A DNA stretch of 64,000 bases, taken from contig NZ_CP012661.1 of NCBI RefSeq assembly GCF_001620265.1, positions 3,764,501-3,828,500 on the forward strand, written 5' to 3'. A model generated the notes under the pieces. It saw nothing but the letters and a program-made list of their open reading frames with translations, did not search any database and had not been told where the DNA came from. The DNA is from Frigidibacter mobilis (GTDB lineage Bacteria > Pseudomonadota > Alphaproteobacteria > Rhodobacterales > Rhodobacteraceae). Below are positions 62,091 through 64,000 of this stretch, piece by piece (the stretch's first letter is position 1; every line of letters begins with the position of its first letter). A program made the translations under genes and the position numbers.

Positions 62091-62851
62091 CAGTCGTTGC
62101 CGGCAATCTGGTCTGGGGCGTGCGGAACAAGGCCATCCTGTCCGACGTCTCGCTGTCGGTGGCACAGGGAGAAACGCTCGGTCTGATCGGGCCGAATGGG
62201 TCCGGCAAGTCGTCGCTGTTGCGCCTGCTTGCCGGACTGAAGCGGCCGCAATCGGGTCGGGTCAAGATCAACGGGCAGGACATCGCCACCGTGCCGCGCC
62301 GGGCGCTGGCACGGCAGGTGGCCTTCGTTCAGCAGAACGCGGCGACCGATACCAATGTCTCTGTCCGCGATGTGGTGCGGCTGGGGCGCACACCGCACCG
62401 CTCTGCCCTGTCGGGTTGGTCTGCCGCCGACGAGGCCGCAGTGTCCGGCGCGCTCGCATCTGTGGGCATGGGGGACCACGTGGCGCAGGCGTGGCAGACG
62501 CTGTCGGGCGGTGAACGTCAGCGCGTCCATATCGCGCGGGCGCTGGCACAGGCCCCCCGCGTCATGTTTCTGGACGAACCCACCAACCACCTCGACATCC
62601 AGCATCAGATCGAAATCCTGCGCATGGTGCGGGATCTGGACCTGACCAGCATCGTAGCCCTCCATGACCTGAACCTCGCGGCGATGTTCTGCGACCGCAT
62701 CCTCGTGTTGCAAGCGGGCCGCGTCGTGGCATGCGGGGGCCCGGGCGATGTGCTGACCGAAGACCTGCTGCACCGCATTTTCCGGGTTCAGGCAGAGGTG
62801 AGCCCATCGGCGGATGGAGCCCGGCCCCATATCCGCTTCCGGGCGGGCTGA
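62087..62851 (+). CDS. FecE/BtuD-type ABC transporter ATP-binding protein
   Basis: A 254-residue ATPase with Walker A GPNGSGKSS, signature LSGGERQRVHIARAL and Walker B VMFLDEPTNHLD, the usual FecE/FhuC pattern, plus the switch His in ALHDLNLA. It completes the siderophore/cobalamin-type importer with the two genes upstream (ATGA overlap). Confidence 0.94.
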   Translation: MTVVAGNLVWGVRNKAILSDVSLSVAQGETLGLIGPNGSGKSSLLRLLAGLKRPQSGRVKINGQDIATVPRRALARQVAFVQQNAATDTNVSVRDVVRLGRTPHRSALSGWSAADEAAVSGALASVGMGDHVAQAWQTLSGGERQRVHIARALAQAPRVMFLDEPTNHLDIQHQIEILRMVRDLDLTSIVALHDLNLAAMFCDRILVLQAGRVVACGGPGDVLTEDLLHRIFRVQAEVSPSADGARPHIRFRAG

Positions 62852-63205
62852 CCGCTCACGCGGATCATCCTGCTGCCAAACGGCGGAGAGACCGTGGCCG
62901 AACTGCACGACGCGCCGGTGATGCTGGATGGCGAGGTCGAGCCTGCAACCCAGCTTGAGGGATGGCGGGGGCGGAACTGGAACACTGGCTGGGGCAGGTC
63001 GGATCGGCAGATGCGGCTGTGCAATGTGACGCAGGCAAGGGCGGCCAGGATAGCGGGGATAGCACAAGTCAGCCGATATGTCGGGCAAGATCGAGACATC
63101 TGCGATGCCATGCGTCGGAAAGGACTGTGGGGCCGCCCGCCGCCTTCGCCATGCCCTCACTCCGCAACGGGACCCAAAAGGCAAAACCAGAACCCGAAAT
63201 CTGGC
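62852..63205. other. Intergenic stretch without recognisable gene
   Basis: The 354 bp between the importer ATPase and the convergent DUF2235 gene contain no open frame with family resemblance on either strand, no clear terminator hairpin and no repeat. Codon-like periodicity is poor. It may hold degraded sequence. Confidence 0.5.
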
Positions 63206-64000
63206 TCAGACTGGATAAAGGGTGGGGGTAATGTCAGGCTGGCCCTCCACGCGGTGGTCACTGGGCAGGTTCGCGGGCAGCTGTCCCGTCGCATCGGCGC
63301 GGCGGATGACCGAGGCGTGAACGCGCGCGCCGGGCGGGACACCGCGCAGCCGGGCGCGGGTCCGTTTCAGCCCCTCACCCTTGGCCGGAAGCGGCAGGTA
63401 TTCGAGCAGCTGCCACCCCCGTGTCATCGAGTCGTTGATATCGGCAAAGGCGTCCGGCGCGACATAGGGCTGCCCCTCATGCGCGCCCTTCACCAGCCGG
63501 TTGACCGTCTGGGTAATGTAGTCGAGGCCAAGCGCCTTCGTCTCCTCGATCATCCACAGCAGCGGGATCTTGGCGAGGCCCGACACAGTTTCGGGCCAGC
63601 CGCCGCCGACATCGCCATGGGTGCCGGTGAACCAGACCTCGCGCGAATCCTGCGGCATGGCGCTGCCGGGCTGGAAGCGCTGCGGCAGATGCTCGCCGCC
63701 CTCGGGCCAAAGCACGGGTTTGAACATCCGCCGCCGCTCGTCCAGCGCGACGGCATGGCGCAGATGCGCGACCGAGGGGTTGCGCGAGGTGAAGGCGTGG
63801 TGGCGCAGCTGCGGCAGCAGCCCGCGCCCGGGCTCGATCACCGAGGAGACGGTATCGAACAGGCCGAGCAGATGGATCGGCGGGCGGTCGGGGTCCAGAA
63901 TGCGCTCGTAAAGCCGCACCTCGGCGAAGTCATGCGCCTGCTCCGCCTCGCCGATGCGCTTGTAGGCGCGCCAGGCGTGGTCCAGCAGGTTCAGGTTGCG
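63206..64000 (-). CDS. DUF2235 (alpha/beta-hydrolase, Tle1-like) protein, partial
   Basis: The C-terminal 264 residues of a DUF2235-domain protein; the 5' end lies beyond 64000, with the frame open to the edge. Recognisable are LLGLFDTVSSV, the RHAVALDERR region with following KPVLW, and WFTGTHGDVGGGWPE, the conserved His/Asp segment. DUF2235 occurs in type VI secretion phospholipase effectors (Tle1) and in stand-alone bacterial hydrolases. The nucleophile Ser motif is outside the window, and no secretion genes are visible, so the role is open. Confidence 0.85.
   Translation of the reverse strand, partial: RNLNLLDHAWRAYKRIGEAEQAHDFAEVRLYERILDPDRPPIHLLGLFDTVSSVIEPGRGLLPQLRHHAFTSRNPSVAHLRHAVALDERRRMFKPVLWPEGGEHLPQRFQPGSAMPQDSREVWFTGTHGDVGGGWPETVSGLAKIPLLWMIEETKALGLDYITQTVNRLVKGAHEGQPYVAPDAFADINDSMTRGWQLLEYLPLPAKGEGLKRTRARLRGVPPGARVHASVIRRADATGQLPANLPSDHRVEGQPDITPTLYPV

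Noticed and set aside
62066..63184. 372-residue minus-strand open frame over the importer ATPase and following gap
   Set aside because: The ATPase motifs are on the plus strand, and the part over the gap has no recognisable domain.
1..64000. Search for CRISPR arrays, tRNA/rRNA genes, prophage or conjugation genes
   Set aside because: No regularly spaced repeats, cloverleaf-like genes or phage/plasmid functions were seen; only two insertion-sequence remnants occur.

Overview
The window is GC-rich, densely packed bacterial chromosome or large-replicon DNA. Several things suggest an alphaproteobacterium, most likely a Rhodobacterales relative such as a Paracoccus/Rhodobacter-type organism: the codon use, the many TRAP transporters, the many FCD-type GntR regulators, and the short operons with ATGA/TGATG gene overlaps. 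The taxonomy is inference. Almost everything here is accessory uptake and catabolism. I saw no rRNA, tRNA, CRISPR, prophage or replication genes.

Layout. (1) 1-5318: the end of a sugar ABC transporter (permease cut by the window edge, UgpC/MalK-type ATPase), a glucarate-dehydratase-like enolase-superfamily enzyme, an FCD GntR regulator and a MATE exporter. (2) 5600-11592: a hydroxyproline module with 4-hydroxyproline epimerase, a TRAP transporter (P, Q, M), a GntR regulator and a DapA-family deaminase, tied together by three copies of a TGTCGACA operator. (3) 11868-12249: remnant of an IS3-family element. (4) 12479-15911: phosphonate transporter phnD-C-E-E on the minus strand behind a tandem Pho box. 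(5) 16294-18553: an ArsP-type permease and an MFS carrier. (6) 18721-25247: a CoA-linked catabolic cluster (enoyl-CoA hydratase, hydrolase, GST, CoA transferase, CMD protein, FadB-like bifunctional enzyme). (7) 25312-39590: an aromatic-degradation island with a HutC-type GntR regulator, SDR, extradiol and intradiol dioxygenases, a fused TRAP permease, quinone oxidoreductase, dienelactone hydrolase, FAD monooxygenase, TRAP binding protein, GST and FAH-family hydrolase. (8) 39711-57809: a large peptide/cyclic-amino-acid module. It has an eight-gene minus-strand operon (M24 hydrolase, oligopeptide ABC transporter, M20 protein, second M24 hydrolase, DapA-family enzyme), a divergent operon (GntR, carbamoylase-type M20, 2-hydroxyacid dehydrogenase, pxpB, pxpC), an IS481-type insertion, then a third M24 hydrolase with a glutamine amidotransferase, and pxpA. 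(9) 57831-59935: a LysR regulator divergent from an NTF2-like protein and an SDR. (10) 60034-62851: an iron-siderophore/cobalamin-type ABC importer. (11) 63206-64000: a DUF2235 protein cut by the window edge.

The most interesting unit is region 8. Three creatinase/ectoine-hydrolase-like M24 proteins, 5-oxoprolinase PxpABC, an N-carbamoyl-amino-acid-hydrolase-like enzyme and a dipeptide-type importer flank two copies of a TTGGTATACYAA operator. The same core occurs in front of the glucarate-dehydratase-like gene about 48 kb away. This looks like an uncharacterised pathway for importing and opening a cyclic or N-substituted amino acid or peptide.

A second general feature is that seven frame breaks (in fadB-like, FAD monooxygenase, dctP-like twice, gst, 2-hydroxyacid dehydrogenase and the IS481 transposase) can each be repaired by adding one base, mostly in a short homopolymer. 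This points to base-calling deletions in the sequence rather than to seven independent pseudogenes, although the sequence alone cannot decide.
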